A DNA stretch of 64,000 nucleotides from Pantoea sp. AS-PWVM4 (GCF_000468095.1 NZ_ASZC01000002.1:124001-188000); one strand, 5' to 3'. Positions 29,552 to 41,748 are shown, counted from the first letter of the stretch. Made by a program: numbers and translations. The notes: generated by a model from the sequence alone, not told the origin.

Positions 29552-30268
29552 ATGAGACTCGAATTTTCAATCTATCGTTACAACCCGGAAGTGGATGACG
29601 CGCCGCGTATGCAGGAGTACAGCCTGGAAGCGGAAGACGGTCGCGATATGATGCTGCTGGATGCGCTGATCAAGCTGAAAGAGAAAGATCCGACGCTGGC
29701 GTTTCGTCGCTCCTGCCGTGAAGGCGTGTGCGGGTCCGATGGCCTGAACATGAACGGCAAAAACGGTCTGGCGTGCATCACCCCGGTCTCTGCGCTGGGT
29801 AATGGTTCGAAGAAAATTGTTATCCGTCCATTGCCTGGTTTGCCGGTGATCCGCGATCTGGTTGTGGATATGGGGCAATTCTACGCACAATATGAGAAGA
29901 TTAAGCCTTACCTGTTGAATAACGGGGAAAATCCACCGGCACGCGAGCATTTACAAAGCCCGGCTGAGCGTGAGCATCTGGATGGCCTGTACGAGTGTAT
30001 TCTCTGCGCCTGCTGCTCAACCTCATGCCCGTCGTTCTGGTGGAACCCGGATAAATTCATCGGTCCGGCCGGTCTGCTGGCGGCTTACCGTTTCCTGATT
30101 GACAGCCGCGATACGGAAACCGATGCGCGTCTGGATAATCTGAACGATGCTTTCAGTGTATTCCGCTGTCACAGCATCATGAACTGTGTGAGCGTGTGCC
30201 CGAAAGGACTAAACCCGACGCGCGCCATCGGCCATATTAAGTCGATGCTGCTGCAACGCGGGGCGTAA
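29552..30268 (+). CDS. sdhB: Succinate dehydrogenase iron-sulfur subunit
   Basis: A 238-residue subunit carrying electrons from FAD to quinone. Cluster motifs in order: [2Fe-2S] in CREGVCGSDG...LAC, [4Fe-4S] in CILCACCSTSCP, [3Fe-4S] in CHSIMNCVSVCPKGLNP. 14 bases after sdhA. Confidence 0.97.
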   Translation: MRLEFSIYRYNPEVDDAPRMQEYSLEAEDGRDMMLLDALIKLKEKDPTLAFRRSCREGVCGSDGLNMNGKNGLACITPVSALGNGSKKIVIRPLPGLPVIRDLVVDMGQFYAQYEKIKPYLLNNGENPPAREHLQSPAEREHLDGLYECILCACCSTSCPSFWWNPDKFIGPAGLLAAYRFLIDSRDTETDARLDNLNDAFSVFRCHSIMNCVSVCPKGLNPTRAIGHIKSMLLQRGA

Positions 30269-30281
30269 TCACCACCACTGT

Positions 30282-30426
30282 CCGGGAACCTCAGGTTCCC
30301 GGCAGTTTACGGAAGCCTCTATAAGCGCGGTCAACACCACGCTTATAAAGGTTCCCTTACGAGTCGGGCGCCGATAGCGCAAGGGCTCGTATCGCTGAAC
30401 TCACTACGGCAAGCCGCGAAAGCGGC
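30282..30426 (+). repeat. Cluster of four hairpins between sdhB and sucA
   Basis: The 204-base gap contains CCGGGAACCT/AGGTTCCCGG (30282-30302), TATAAGCG/CGCTTATA (30320-30347), ACGAG/CTCGT (30359-30390) and GCCGC-GAAA-GCGGC (30413-30426, a GNRA tetraloop). None ends in a T-run. They may tune the sdh-to-suc expression ratio through mRNA processing or stability. Confidence 0.6.
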
Positions 30427-30472
30427 AACAATGAAACCTCAAAAAAAGCATACTAATGCTTAAGGGATCACA

Positions 30473-33280
30473 ATGCAGAACAGCGCGATGAAGCCCTGGC
30501 TGGACTCCTCCTGGCTGGCCGGCGCGAACCAATCTTACATAGAGCAACTCTATGAGGATTTCCTGACCGATCCTGACTCTGTTGATGCAGTGTGGCGCGA
30601 CATGTTCCAACAGCTGCCTGGCACTGGCGTGAAACCTGAGCAGTTTCACTCCACCACGCGTGATTACTTCCGCCGCCTGGCGAAAGATGCTGCGCGTTAC
30701 ACTTCCACAGTCACTGATCCGGCCACCAACTCCAAACAGGTTAAGGTGTTGCAGTTGATCAACGCCTTCCGCTTTCGCGGACACCAGCACGCTAACCTTG
30801 ATCCACTCGGCTTGTGGAAGCAGGACGCTGTACCGGATCTCGACCCGGTTTATCACGACCTGACCGACGCCGATTTTCAGGAAAGCTTTAACGTAGGCTC
30901 ATTTGCTATCGGCAAAGAGACCATGAAGCTGGCCGATCTCTATGAGGCGCTGAAGCAAACCTACTGCGGCTCCATTGGTGCCGAGTATATGCATATCACC
31001 AACACCGACGAAAAACGCTGGATTCAACAGCGTATCGAATCGGTGGTGGGGCACGCGACGTTCAGCACGGATGAGAAAAAAGGTTTCCTGAAAGAACTGA
31101 CAGCGGCAGAAGGCCTGGAAAAATATCTGGGCGCTAAATTCCCGGGCGCAAAACGCTTCTCGCTGGAAGGCGGCGACGCACTGATTCCAATGCTGCGTGA
31201 GATGATCCGTCATGCCGGTAAGAGTGGCACGCGTGAAGTGGTGCTGGGTATGGCACACCGTGGTCGTCTTAACGTCTTGATCAACGTGCTGGGTAAAAAG
31301 CCCCAGGATCTGTTCGACGAGTTCTCCGGTAAGCATAAAGAACATCTCGGCACCGGTGACGTGAAGTACCACATGGGCTTCTCGTCAGACGTGGAAACCG
31401 AAGGCGGCCTGGTGCATCTGGCGCTGGCGTTTAACCCGTCGCACCTCGAAATCGTTAGCCCGGTGGTGATGGGTTCGGTGCGTGCGCGTCTGGATCGTCT
31501 GGCAGAACCAAGCAGCAATAAAGTGCTGCCAATCACCATTCATGGTGATGCTGCGGTAACCGGCCAGGGCGTGGTGCAGGAAACCCTGAACATGTCGCAG
31601 GCGCGTGGTTACGAAGTGGGCGGTACCGTTCGCATCGTGATCAACAACCAGGTGGGCTTCACCACCTCTAACCCGCTGGACGCGCGTTCTACGCCGTACT
31701 GTACCGATATCGGTAAAATGGTGCAGGCACCGATTTTCCACGTTAACGCGGATGATCCGGAAGCCGTTGCCTTTGTTACCCGACTGGCGCTCGACTATCG
31801 CAACACCTTCAAACGTGATGTGTTTATCGATCTGGTGTGCTACCGCCGTCATGGCCATAACGAAGCCGATGAGCCAAGTGCAACCCAGCCGCTGATGTAC
31901 CAGAAAATCAAAAAGCATCCGACACCGCGTAAAATCTATGCCGATCGTCTGGAAGCGGATGGTATTGCCAAACTGGAAGATGCCACCGAGATGGTCAACC
32001 TGTACCGCGACGCACTGGATGCCGGTGAATGCGTGGTGCCGGAATGGCGTCCGATGAGTCTGCATTCTTTCACCTGGTCACCGTATCTCAACCACGACTG
32101 GGATGAGAGCTACCCGGCAACTGTGGAGATGAAACGTTTGCAGGAACTGGCGCGTCGTATCAGCCAGGTGCCGGAAGCGGTTGAAGTCCAGGGGCGTGTC
32201 GCCAAGATTTACAACGATCGTAAAGAGATGGCCGAAGGCAACAAAGCCTTTGACTGGGGCGGCGCGGAGAACCTCGCTTACGCTACGCTGGTGGATGAAG
32301 GCATCCCGGTCCGTCTGTCTGGTGAAGACTCCGGCCGTGGCACCTTCTTCCATCGTCATGCGGTAGTGCACAACCAGGCGAACGGTTCAACTTACACGCC
32401 GCTGCACCATATCCATCATGGTCAGGGCCAGTTCAAAGTTTGGGACTCCGTCCTGTCCGAAGAAGCGGTGCTGGCGTTTGAATACGGTTATGCCACCGCA
32501 GAGCCGCGCGTGCTGACCATCTGGGAAGCGCAGTTCGGTGACTTTGCCAACGGTGCTCAGGTGGTAATCGACCAGTTCATCAGTTCCGGCGAGCAGAAGT
32601 GGGGCCGTATGTGTGGCCTGGTGATGCTGCTGCCGCATGGCTACGAAGGACAAGGCCCGGAGCACTCCTCCGCCCGTCTGGAACGCTATCTGCAACTCTG
32701 TGCTGAGCAGAACATGCAGGTGTGTGTACCGTCTACGCCAGCGCAGGTTTACCATATGCTGCGTCGTCAGGCGTTACGCGGCATGCGTCGTCCGTTGATC
32801 GTGATGTCGCCGAAGTCGTTGCTGCGTCATCCGCTGGCGATTTCCACACTCGACGAACTGGCGAACGGCAGCTTCCAGCCGGCTATCGGCGAAATCGACG
32901 CCCTTGATGCGAAACAGGTAAAACGCGTAGTGATGTGTTCTGGTAAGGTCTATTACGACCTGCTGGAGCAACGTCGTAAGAACGAGAAAAACGACGTCGC
33001 GATTATTCGTATCGAGCAGTTATACCCGTTCCCGCATAAAGCGGTACAGGAAGCATTAAAAGCTTATGCCCATGTGCAGGATTTTGTCTGGTGTCAGGAA
33101 GAACCCCTGAATCAGGGTGCATGGTATTGCAGTCAGCATCATTTCCGCGAAGTGATTCCGTTTGGTGCGTCACTGCGTTATGCAGGCCGTCCGGCTTCGG
33201 CTTCACCGGCCGTGGGCTACATGTCTGTACATCAAAAACAGCAGCAAGACCTGGTTAACGACGCGCTGAACCTTGGTTAA
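30473..33280 (+). CDS. sucA: 2-oxoglutarate dehydrogenase E1
   Basis: A 935-residue thiamine-diphosphate enzyme, the decarboxylating subunit of the 2-oxoglutarate dehydrogenase complex. Segments visible: N-terminal WLAGANQSYIEQLYEDF (E2-binding arm), HRGRLNVLINVLGK, the ThDP-site HGDAAVTGQGVVQE, VCYRRHGHNEADEPS, and GEDSGRGTFFHRHAV. E. coli SucA has 933 residues. It is preceded by the hairpin cluster. Confidence 0.97.
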   Translation: MQNSAMKPWLDSSWLAGANQSYIEQLYEDFLTDPDSVDAVWRDMFQQLPGTGVKPEQFHSTTRDYFRRLAKDAARYTSTVTDPATNSKQVKVLQLINAFRFRGHQHANLDPLGLWKQDAVPDLDPVYHDLTDADFQESFNVGSFAIGKETMKLADLYEALKQTYCGSIGAEYMHITNTDEKRWIQQRIESVVGHATFSTDEKKGFLKELTAAEGLEKYLGAKFPGAKRFSLEGGDALIPMLREMIRHAGKSGTREVVLGMAHRGRLNVLINVLGKKPQDLFDEFSGKHKEHLGTGDVKYHMGFSSDVETEGGLVHLALAFNPSHLEIVSPVVMGSVRARLDRLAEPSSNKVLPITIHGDAAVTGQGVVQETLNMSQARGYEVGGTVRIVINNQVGFTTSNPLDARSTPYCTDIGKMVQAPIFHVNADDPEAVAFVTRLALDYRNTFKRDVFIDLVCYRRHGHNEADEPSATQPLMYQKIKKHPTPRKIYADRLEADGIAKLEDATEMVNLYRDALDAGECVVPEWRPMSLHSFTWSPYLNHDWDESYPATVEMKRLQELARRISQVPEAVEVQGRVAKIYNDRKEMAEGNKAFDWGGAENLAYATLVDEGIPVRLSGEDSGRGTFFHRHAVVHNQANGSTYTPLHHIHHGQGQFKVWDSVLSEEAVLAFEYGYATAEPRVLTIWEAQFGDFANGAQVVIDQFISSGEQKWGRMCGLVMLLPHGYEGQGPEHSSARLERYLQLCAEQNMQVCVPSTPAQVYHMLRRQALRGMRRPLIVMSPKSLLRHPLAISTLDELANGSFQPAIGEIDALDAKQVKRVVMCSGKVYYDLLEQRRKNEKNDVAIIRIEQLYPFPHKAVQEALKAYAHVQDFVWCQEEPLNQGAWYCSQHHFREVIPFGASLRYAGRPASASPAVGYMSVHQKQQQDLVNDALNLG

Positions 33281-33295
33281 TAAAAAGGAAAGATA

Positions 33296-34519
33296 ATGAG
33301 TAGTGTAGATATTCTCGTTCCCGATTTGCCTGAATCCGTAGCGGATGCAACGGTAGCCACCTGGCATAAAAAACCCGGCGACGCGGTCAGTCGCGATGAA
33401 GTGATTGTCGAAATCGAAACCGACAAAGTGGTACTGGAAGTACCGGCTGCTGCCGACGGTGTTCTGGATGCGGTGCTTGAAGATGAAGGCGCAACCGTGA
33501 CCTCACGTCAGATCCTGGGCCGTCTGAAGGAAGGCAACAGCAGCGGGAAAGAGACTACCGCGAAAGTGGAGAGCAAGGAGTCAACGCCAGCACAGCGTCA
33601 GACTGCTTCTCTGGAAGAAGAAAGCAATGACGCGCTCAGCCCGGCGATTCGCCGTCTGATCGCGGAGCACGACCTTGACGCCAGCCAGATCAAAGGCAGC
33701 GGCGTGGGCGGTCGTATCACCCGTGAAGATGTAGAAAAACATCTGGCGAAGAAACCGGAAGCTAAAGCCGCACCGACTGCGCAGCCTGCTGCCGCTGCTG
33801 CGCCGACGGCGATTGCGAACCGCAGCGAGAAGCGTGTACCGATGACGCGTCTGCGTAAGCGCGTGGCTGAGCGTCTGCTGGAAGCGAAGAACAGCACCGC
33901 GATGCTGACGACCTTCAACGAAGTGAACATGAAGCCGATCATGGATCTGCGTAAGCAGTACGGCGATGCCTTCGAGAAGCGTCACGGCGTGCGTCTGGGC
34001 TTTATGTCTTTCTACATCAAAGCCGTGGTTGAAGCGCTGAAGCGCTTCCCGGAAGTGAACGCGTCTATCGATGGCGAAGACGTGGTGTATCACAACTATT
34101 TCGACGTCAGCATCGCGGTATCAACCCCGCGTGGTCTGGTGACGCCAGTGCTGAAAGATGTTGATGCGCTGAGCATGGCTGACATCGAGAAGAAAATTAA
34201 AGAGCTGGCGGTAAAAGGCCGTGACGGCAAGCTGACCGTTGAAGAACTGACCGGCGGTAACTTCACCATCACCAACGGTGGGGTATTCGGTTCGCTGATG
34301 TCCACGCCGATCATCAACCCACCGCAGAGTGCGATCCTGGGTATGCACGCTATCAAAGATCGTCCGATGGCAGTGAATGGTCAGGTTGTGGTGCTGCCAA
34401 TGATGTATCTGGCGCTCTCCTATGATCACCGTCTGATCGATGGCCGCGAGTCTGTCGGCTATCTGGTGGCTGTGAAAGAGATGCTGGAAGATCCGGCGCG
34501 TCTGCTGCTGGACGTCTAA
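33296..34519 (+). CDS. sucB: Dihydrolipoyl succinyltransferase (E2)
   Basis: A 407-residue E2 core. Lipoyl domain (about 1-78, lipoyl-Lys in [13 protein letters not shown]), linker, E3/E1-binding domain (about 110-150, [32 protein letters not shown]), Ala/Pro linker, and catalytic acyltransferase domain ending [17 protein letters not shown] with the His-x3-Asp-Gly active site. 15 bases after sucA. Confidence 0.97.
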   Translation: MSSVDILVPDLPESVADATVATWHKKPGDAVSRDEVIVEIETDKVVLEVPAAADGVLDAVLEDEGATVTSRQILGRLKEGNSSGKETTAKVESKESTPAQRQTASLEEESNDALSPAIRRLIAEHDLDASQIKGSGVGGRITREDVEKHLAKKPEAKAAPTAQPAAAAAPTAIANRSEKRVPMTRLRKRVAERLLEAKNSTAMLTTFNEVNMKPIMDLRKQYGDAFEKRHGVRLGFMSFYIKAVVEALKRFPEVNASIDGEDVVYHNYFDVSIAVSTPRGLVTPVLKDVDALSMADIEKKIKELAVKGRDGKLTVEELTGGNFTITNGGVFGSLMSTPIINPPQSAILGMHAIKDRPMAVNGQVVVLPMMYLALSYDHRLIDGRESVGYLVAVKEMLEDPARLLLDV

Positions 34520-34592
34520 TTTTCACCGGGCGCGTTCTTATGGGCGCGCCCAACACTCATTAGTCTTTTCAGACCTGAATGGATAGAACATC

Positions 34593-35759
34593 ATGAACTT
34601 ACACGAATACCAGGCGAAACAGCTGTTTGCACGGTATGGTATGCCGGCACCGACTGGCTACGCCTGTACTACGCCACGCGAAGCAGAAGAAGCCGCCTCT
34701 AAAATTGGCGCAGGCCCGTGGGTAGTGAAATGTCAGGTTCATGCCGGTGGCCGCGGTAAAGCGGGCGGTGTGAAAGTGGTTAAGAGCAAAGAAGAGATCC
34801 GCGCCTTTGCAGAACACTGGCTGGGCAAACGTCTGGTGACCTATCAAACTGACGCCGAAGGCCAGCCGGTAAACCAGATTCTGGTTGAAGCCGCGACTGA
34901 CATCGATCAGGAGCTGTACCTGGGTGCGGTCGTTGACCGTGCCAGCCGTCGCGTGGTCTTTATGGCCTCGACCGAAGGTGGTGTTGAGATCGAGAAAGTG
35001 GCGGAAGAGACCCCGCACCTGATCCACAAAATGGCACTCGATCCGTTGGCCGGTCCTCAGCCGTATCAGGGCCGCGAGCTGGCGTTCAAACTGGGCCTGA
35101 CCGGTAAGCAAGTCAGCCAGTTCACCAAAATCTTTATGGGTCTGGCGACCATGTTCCTCGAGCGCGATCTGGCGCTGGTAGAGATCAACCCGCTGGTCGT
35201 TACCAAGCAGGGTGACCTGGTGTGCCTCGATGGCAAACTGGGTGCCGATGGCAACGCCCTGTTCCGTCAGCCGGAACTGCGTGAAATGCGTGACCCGAGC
35301 CAGGAAGATCCGCGTGAAGCTCATGCAACGCAGTGGGAACTGAACTACGTCGCACTGGAAGGCAACATTGGCTGTATGGTCAACGGTGCCGGTCTGGCGA
35401 TGGGTACCATGGACATCGTGAAGCACCACGGTGGTCAGCCTGCAAACTTCCTTGATGTCGGCGGCGGCGCAACCAAAGAGCGCGTAACCGAAGCCTTCAA
35501 AATCATCCTGTCTGACGATGCGGTTAAAGCCGTATTCGTTAACATCTTCGGCGGCATCGTGCGTTGCGACCTGATCGCAGACGGCATCATCGGTGCAGTG
35601 GCAGAAGTGGGTGTCAACGTACCGGTGGTGGTACGTCTGGAAGGTAACAACGCCGAGCTGGGCGCTAAGAAACTGGCGGACAGCGGTCTGAACATCATTG
35701 CAGCAACCAGCCTGACAGACGCGGCACAGCGTGTTGTTGCTGCTGCGGAGGGTAAATAA
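34593..35759 (+). CDS. sucC: Succinyl-CoA synthetase beta subunit
   Basis: A 388-residue ATP-grasp subunit that binds nucleotide and succinate. Conserved: [57 protein letters not shown], and [19 protein letters not shown]. Its last base overlaps the first base of sucD. Confidence 0.97.
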   Translation: MNLHEYQAKQLFARYGMPAPTGYACTTPREAEEAASKIGAGPWVVKCQVHAGGRGKAGGVKVVKSKEEIRAFAEHWLGKRLVTYQTDAEGQPVNQILVEAATDIDQELYLGAVVDRASRRVVFMASTEGGVEIEKVAEETPHLIHKMALDPLAGPQPYQGRELAFKLGLTGKQVSQFTKIFMGLATMFLERDLALVEINPLVVTKQGDLVCLDGKLGADGNALFRQPELREMRDPSQEDPREAHATQWELNYVALEGNIGCMVNGAGLAMGTMDIVKHHGGQPANFLDVGGGATKERVTEAFKIILSDDAVKAVFVNIFGGIVRCDLIADGIIGAVAEVGVNVPVVVRLEGNNAELGAKKLADSGLNIIAATSLTDAAQRVVAAAEGK

Positions 35760-36634
35760 TGTCCATTTTGATCGACAAAAACACCAAAGTCATTTGCCAG
35801 GGTTTCACCGGTGGCCAGGGGACTTTCCACTCTGAGCAGGCGCTGGCCTATGGTACGCAGCTGGTTGGCGGTGTGACGCCGGGCAAAGGCGGCACCACTC
35901 ATCTCGGTCTGCCGGTGTTTAACACCGTGCGCGAAGCGGTAGAAGCAACAGGCGCAACCGCCACCGTGATCTACGTTCCGGCTCCGTTCTGCAAAGACGG
36001 TATCCTGGAAGCGATCGATGCCGGTATCAAACTGATCATCACCATCACCGAAGGTATCCCGACACTGGATATGCTGACCGTCAAAGTGAAGCTGGATGAA
36101 GCTGGTGTACGCATGATCGGCCCGAACTGTCCGGGTGTGATCACCCCAGGCGAATGTAAAATCGGTATCATGCCGGGCCACATTCACCTGCCGGGCCGCG
36201 TAGGTATCGTGTCACGTTCTGGCACCCTGACCTATGAAGCGGTTAAACAGACCACCGATATTGGTTATGGTCAGTCTACTTGTGTCGGCATCGGTGGTGA
36301 CCCGATCCCGGGTTCTAACTTCATCGACATCCTGAAAATGTTCCAGGAAGACCCGCAGACCGAAGCGATCGTGATGATTGGTGAGATCGGCGGTAGTGCT
36401 GAAGAAGAAGCTGCTGCCTATATCAAAGAACACGTCACCAAGCCGGTTGTTGGTTACATCGCCGGTGTGACTGCGCCGAAAGGTAAACGTATGGGCCACG
36501 CCGGTGCAATCATTGCCGGTGGTAAAGGTACGGCGGATGAGAAATTCGCTGCACTGGAAGCGGCTGGCGTGAAAACCGTGCGCAGCCTGGCTGACATCGG
36601 TGATGCGGTGAAAGCGGTACTGCCTGCTAAATAA
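35759..36634 (+). CDS. sucD: Succinyl-CoA synthetase alpha subunit
   Basis: The 291-residue CoA-binding, phosphohistidine subunit. [17 protein letters not shown] is the CoA site; the active-site His is in [20 protein letters not shown]. It overlaps sucC by one base (TAATG). Last gene of the sdh-suc operon. Confidence 0.97.
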   Translation: MSILIDKNTKVICQGFTGGQGTFHSEQALAYGTQLVGGVTPGKGGTTHLGLPVFNTVREAVEATGATATVIYVPAPFCKDGILEAIDAGIKLIITITEGIPTLDMLTVKVKLDEAGVRMIGPNCPGVITPGECKIGIMPGHIHLPGRVGIVSRSGTLTYEAVKQTTDIGYGQSTCVGIGGDPIPGSNFIDILKMFQEDPQTEAIVMIGEIGGSAEEEAAAYIKEHVTKPVVGYIAGVTAPKGKRMGHAGAIIAGGKGTADEKFAALEAAGVKTVRSLADIGDAVKAVLPAK

Positions 36635-36651
36635 GTTTACGTTTTTGATCT

Positions 36652-36676
36652 AAGCCACCTGCGGGTGGCTTTTTTT
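36652..36676 (+). terminator. sucD terminator (3' end of sdh-suc mRNA)
   Basis: AGCCACC pairs with GGTGGCT across a 4-nt loop, followed by six T. In E. coli this 3' UTR releases the small RNA SdhX; a matching short 3' fragment (about 36635-36676) is possible here but not demonstrated. Confidence 0.88.
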
Positions 36677-36871
36677 ATGTCCGTAGCCACTGAAAAAGTG
36701 GGGAAAAATCCTGCGCAGTGAAAATTGCCGTCTATGCTTACTTTGTCAGAAAGGTAAAGAAGGGCAAATTCGAAGGCGTTCTGTTTGAAAGTTAGGAAAG
36801 TCTTACCCGCCGCTTCGTTAAATTTTTATGGCAAAGGTAATTATTTTCTTAATTACGTCATCGTCTCATGA

Positions 36872-36884
36872 CAACTAATTAACA
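36872..36884. promoter_or_regulatory. ArcA-box-like site upstream of cydA
   Basis: The reverse complement, GTTAATTAGTTGT, is close to the ArcA consensus GTTAATTAAATGTT. The 36677-37294 region (over 600 bases) has no credible gene and fits a long regulated cyd promoter region as in E. coli. Confidence 0.5.
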
Positions 36885-36992
36885 ACCTGCCTAACAATAC
36901 ATATCTGGAAATTTTGTACGTTATCTCAGATCAATAAATGCTGAGATATAACAAACTTTACCGCTGGCAAAGCGCAGCGCAAACGGTATAAA

Positions 36993-37006
36993 TTGCGCTA
37001 CATCAA
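36993..37006. promoter_or_regulatory. FNR-like site upstream of cydA
   Basis: TTGCG-CTAC-ATCAA matches TTGAT-N4-ATCAA at 8 of 10 positions, about 290 bases upstream of cydA. FNR represses cydA in E. coli. Confidence 0.4.
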
Positions 37007-37294
37007 TTCAATCATTTCCATGTTTTTTCAGGAGTTTGTGCCAGGCGTTGTTATATCAATTCTGTCGCCACCGCACTCTCGACTGTCGAAAACCGATTGT
37101 TGCGATGAGTTTTCAGGGCTTTTTCATCACAGTTACTCGCTCACTTCGGGCAGCAGATTACTCTGTTCTGTCGGTAACAAAACAAAACTGGAATCAATAA
37201 TCAGTCGTTCCTGACTCTTATTCTGCACGTCAATGTCTGTCTTTTTACCGTTGTCGCCCGCAGAAGGAGTTCATGCGAGGAGCAAGGAGTCATC

Positions 37295-38866
37295 ATGTTA
37301 GATATTGTCGAGCTGTCGCGTTTACAGTTTGCTCTGACGGCGATGTACCATTTCCTGTTCGTGCCATTAACGCTGGGTATGGCGTTTCTGTTGGCGATCA
37401 TGGAAACCGTATACGTCCTGACGGGGAAACAAATTTATAAAGATATGACCAAATTCTGGGGCAAGTTGTTTGGTATCAACTTTGCCCTGGGTGTGGCGAC
37501 CGGTCTGACCATGGAGTTTCAGTTCGGTACCAACTGGTCTTATTACTCACATTACGTCGGCGATATCTTTGGTGCGCCGCTGGCCATCGAAGGCCTGATG
37601 GCGTTCTTCCTTGAATCTACCTTTGTCGGCCTGTTCTTCTTCGGCTGGGATCGCCTCGGTAAGGTACAACACCTGACGGTAACCTGGCTGGTGGCGCTGG
37701 GTTCGAACATGTCAGCGCTGTGGATCCTCGTGGCGAACGGCTGGATGCAAAACCCGATTGCCTCTGAGTTCAACTTCGAAACCATGCGTATGGAGATGGT
37801 GAGCTTCTCCGAACTGGTGCTCAACCCGGTGGCGCAGGTGAAATTCGTGCACACGGTTGCAGCCGGTTACACCGCAGGGGCGATGTTTATCCTCGGTATC
37901 AGCTCATGGTATCTGTTGAAAGGGCGTGACATTGCTTTCGCTAAGCGCTCCTTCGCGATTGCCGCCAGCTTCGGTATGGCTGCGGTGCTCTCCGTTATCG
38001 TACTGGGTGATGAATCCGGCTATGAAATGGGTGATGTGCAGAAAACCAAACTGGCTGCCATCGAAGCGGAATGGGAAACGCAACCTGCGCCTGCCTCCTT
38101 TACCTTGTTCGGTATTCCAGATCAGGACGCGCAGCAAAACAGATACGCTATCCAGATTCCTTATCTGCTCGGTTTGATAGCCACTCGTTCGGTGGATACG
38201 CCGGTTACCGGCCTGAAAGAGTTGCTGGCGCAGCATGAAGTGCGTATCCGTAATGGTATGAAGGCCTATGCGTTACTCAACGAATTGCGTGCAGGTAGCA
38301 AGGATCCGGCAGTGCGTACCGCTTTTGAGCAAAGCAAACAGGATCTCGGTTATGGCTTGCTGCTGAAGCGTTATACCCCGGACGTGGCTAACGCTACCGA
38401 AGCGCAGATTCAGAAAGCGACGGCGGACTCGATCCCTCGCGTCGCACCGCTCTATTTTGCCTTCCGTATCATGGTGCTGTGCGGCGTGCTGCTGCTGGCA
38501 ATCATTGCGTTGTCGTTCCTGAGTGTGATCCGCAATCGCATCGGCAAGTGGCCGTGGCTGCTTAAAGCGGCGCTGTACGGCATCCCACTGCCGTGGATCG
38601 CCATCGAATCAGGTTGGTTTGTCGCGGAATATGGTCGTCAACCTTGGGCGGTCGGTGAGGTGTTGCCGACGGCAGTGGCGAACTCTTCGCTGACCACTGG
38701 TGACGTGCTGTTCTCCATGATTCTGATATGCGGTCTGTACACCCTGTTCCTGGTGGCGGAGATGTATTTGATGTTCAAATTTGCCCGCCTTGGTCCAAGC
38801 AGCCTGAAAACGGGCCGCTACCACCATGAGCAGATTGGCTCATCGACTCAACCGGCGCGTGGATAA
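37295..38866 (+). CDS. cydA: Cytochrome bd-I oxidase subunit I
   Basis: A 523-residue membrane protein with haems b558, b595 and d. [28 protein letters not shown] places haem ligand His19; the periplasmic Q-loop region follows [23 protein letters not shown]. Quinol oxidation and O2 reduction at low oxygen. E. coli has 522 residues. GGAG precedes the ATG. Confidence 0.97.
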   Translation: MLDIVELSRLQFALTAMYHFLFVPLTLGMAFLLAIMETVYVLTGKQIYKDMTKFWGKLFGINFALGVATGLTMEFQFGTNWSYYSHYVGDIFGAPLAIEGLMAFFLESTFVGLFFFGWDRLGKVQHLTVTWLVALGSNMSALWILVANGWMQNPIASEFNFETMRMEMVSFSELVLNPVAQVKFVHTVAAGYTAGAMFILGISSWYLLKGRDIAFAKRSFAIAASFGMAAVLSVIVLGDESGYEMGDVQKTKLAAIEAEWETQPAPASFTLFGIPDQDAQQNRYAIQIPYLLGLIATRSVDTPVTGLKELLAQHEVRIRNGMKAYALLNELRAGSKDPAVRTAFEQSKQDLGYGLLLKRYTPDVANATEAQIQKATADSIPRVAPLYFAFRIMVLCGVLLLAIIALSFLSVIRNRIGKWPWLLKAALYGIPLPWIAIESGWFVAEYGRQPWAVGEVLPTAVANSSLTTGDVLFSMILICGLYTLFLVAEMYLMFKFARLGPSSLKTGRYHHEQIGSSTQPARG

Positions 38867-38877
38867 GGAGAGCTACC

Positions 38878-40017
38878 ATGTTTGATTATGAAGTGTTGCG
38901 ATTTATCTGGTGGCTGCTGATCGGCATTCTGCTGGTTGGGTTTGCCGTCACTGAAGGTTTCGACATGGGGGTAGGGATGCTGGTCCGTATTATGGGCCGC
39001 ACCGATACCGAACGTCGCGTAATGATCAACACCATTGCCCCGCACTGGGATGGGAACCAGGTGTGGCTGATCACCGCAGGTGGCGCGCTTTTCGCTGCCT
39101 GGCCGATGGTGTACGCCGCCGCATTTTCCGGCTTCTATGTCGCGATGATCCTGGTACTGTCGTCACTGTTCTTCCGTCCGGTCGGTTTTGATTACCGCTC
39201 CAAGATTGAAGATGTGCGCTGGCGTGGCACCTGGGACTGGGGCATCTTTATCGGTAGCTTCGTACCGCCGTTGGTGATTGGCGTGGCATTCGGTAACCTG
39301 TTGCAGGGCGTACCCTTCCACGCTGACGAATACCTGCGTCTGTTCTATACCGGCAACTTCTTCCAGCTGTTAAATCCGTTTGGCCTGCTGGCTGGCGTGA
39401 TCAGTGTGGCGATGTTCCTGGCGCAGGGCGCAACTTATCTGCAAATGCGTACCACTGGCGAACTGCATGTCCGTTCACGTTCTGTTGCGCAGATCTCCGC
39501 CTTAGTGATGATGGTGTGCTTCATTCTCGCTGGTGTGTGGGTGAAATACGGTATTGATGGTTATGTGGTGAAAAGCGTTATCGATCACCATGCGGCGTCT
39601 AATCCACTGGGTAAAGATGTGGTACGTGAAGCCGGAGCCTGGCTGGTGAACTTTGAGCAGACGCCGATCCTGTGGATCTTCCCGTTACTGGGTGTGCTGA
39701 TGCCGCTGCTGACCATCCTGTGTTCGCGTGCTGAGAAGGGTGCCTGGGCATTTATCTTCTCTTCACTGACTCTGGCGGGTGTGATCATGACGGTAGGCAT
39801 TGCGATGTTCCCGTTCATCATGCCATCCAGCACCGTGCCGGGCACCAGCCTGACCATGTGGGATGCAACCTCCAGTGCGCTGACGCTGAAAATTATGACC
39901 TTTGCGGCCATCGTGTTTGTGCCGATCATTCTGCTGTACACCACCTGGTGTTACTACAAAATGTATGGTCGCATCACCAAAGAACACATTGAGAGCAATA
40001 CGCACTCCCTGTACTGA
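38878..40017 (+). CDS. cydB: Cytochrome bd-I oxidase subunit II
   Basis: A 379-residue polytopic partner of CydA. MFDYEVLRFIWWLLIGILLVGFAVTEGFDMGVGML and HWDGNQVWLITAGGALFAAWPMVYA match E. coli CydB, which has the same length. 11 bases after cydA. Confidence 0.97.
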   Translation: MFDYEVLRFIWWLLIGILLVGFAVTEGFDMGVGMLVRIMGRTDTERRVMINTIAPHWDGNQVWLITAGGALFAAWPMVYAAAFSGFYVAMILVLSSLFFRPVGFDYRSKIEDVRWRGTWDWGIFIGSFVPPLVIGVAFGNLLQGVPFHADEYLRLFYTGNFFQLLNPFGLLAGVISVAMFLAQGATYLQMRTTGELHVRSRSVAQISALVMMVCFILAGVWVKYGIDGYVVKSVIDHHAASNPLGKDVVREAGAWLVNFEQTPILWIFPLLGVLMPLLTILCSRAEKGAWAFIFSSLTLAGVIMTVGIAMFPFIMPSSTVPGTSLTMWDATSSALTLKIMTFAAIVFVPIILLYTTWCYYKMYGRITKEHIESNTHSLY

Positions 40018-40032
40018 TTAAGGAGAAAGAGC

Positions 40033-40146
40033 ATGTGGTATTTTGCCTGGATACTTGGCACCCTGCTGGCTTGTTCGTTCGGTGTGATCGCGGCACTGGC
40101 GCTGGAGCGTGCGGAAGAAGCCGCAGCAAAGGGTGATAAAGCCTGA
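40033..40146 (+). CDS. cydX: Cytochrome bd-I small subunit CydX
   Basis: A 37-residue single-helix protein, MWYFAWILGTLLACSFGVIA then ALALERAEEAAAKGDKA. It starts at ATG 40033 behind AGGAG, 15 bases after cydB. CydX is needed for haem stability and activity of the oxidase. Its TGA overlaps the ybgE ATG. Confidence 0.95.
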   Translation: MWYFAWILGTLLACSFGVIAALALERAEEAAAKGDKA

Positions 40147-40439
40147 TGCGCGGATTGTTTCAGACACTGTATCGTCTGATGGATAAGGGCCCGTTACGGG
40201 CCCTTTCACTATTGCTGGCCCTATGGTTGGCGGGGTGTGTGTTCTGGGAACCGTCGCGCTTCGCGGCGAAGACCAGCGCTCTCTCGGTCTGGCATGGACT
40301 GGTGCTGATTTGGGCGGTATGTACTGGCGTGATTCATGGTACCGGGTTCCGTCCTCAGCGCTTGCGTTGGCAAGCGTTGTTCACACCGTTACCGGCAATG
40401 GTCGTGTTGGCGGCGGGAATCATCTGGTTTTACCGTTAA
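40146..40439 (+). CDS. ybgE: YbgE family membrane protein
   Basis: A 97-residue protein with about three hydrophobic segments (LSLLLALWLAGCVFW, HGLVLIWAVCTGVIHG, PLPAMVVLAAGIIWFY). The start ATG overlaps the cydX stop (TGATG), so translation is coupled. It is a standard member of cydABX-ybgE; its role in the oxidase is not established. Confidence 0.9.
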   Translation: MRGLFQTLYRLMDKGPLRALSLLLALWLAGCVFWEPSRFAAKTSALSVWHGLVLIWAVCTGVIHGTGFRPQRLRWQALFTPLPAMVVLAAGIIWFYR

Positions 40440-40449
40440 GTCAACGATC

Positions 40450-40472
40450 AGGACGAATGTTGTCCTTTTTTT
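40450..40472 (+). terminator. cyd operon terminator
   Basis: AGGAC pairs with GTCCT across a 7-nt loop, followed by seven T. Short stem. The remaining bases to ybgC (40473-40647) hold no gene. Confidence 0.65.
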
Positions 40473-40647
40473 GTAGAAATTTCAGGCGCTGGTGTGAGGT
40501 TATGTCAGCGCCTGGTCAAGAAACCTGCCAAAAATCCTTCCGATTGTTACCGTGTGATAATTATTTTCTCGCGGCGTCAGCGGGCCATTCCCAAGCTGAT
40601 CTCACTTGCGTATAGTAGCAACGTTTAAAATGATACCGGGATGTAGA

Positions 40648-41735
<1,088 letters not shown>

Positions 41736-41748
41736 GTCGAGGTAAACG

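Noticed and set aside
30899..32755. Several long reverse-strand ORFs opposite sucA
   Set aside because: Antisense shadows of a well-conserved gene; composition follows sucA codon periodicity and no start signals are present.
36993..37214. 74-codon forward ORF upstream of cydA
   Set aside because: Lies in the cyd control region, has no ribosome site or recognisable domain, and covers the FNR-like site.
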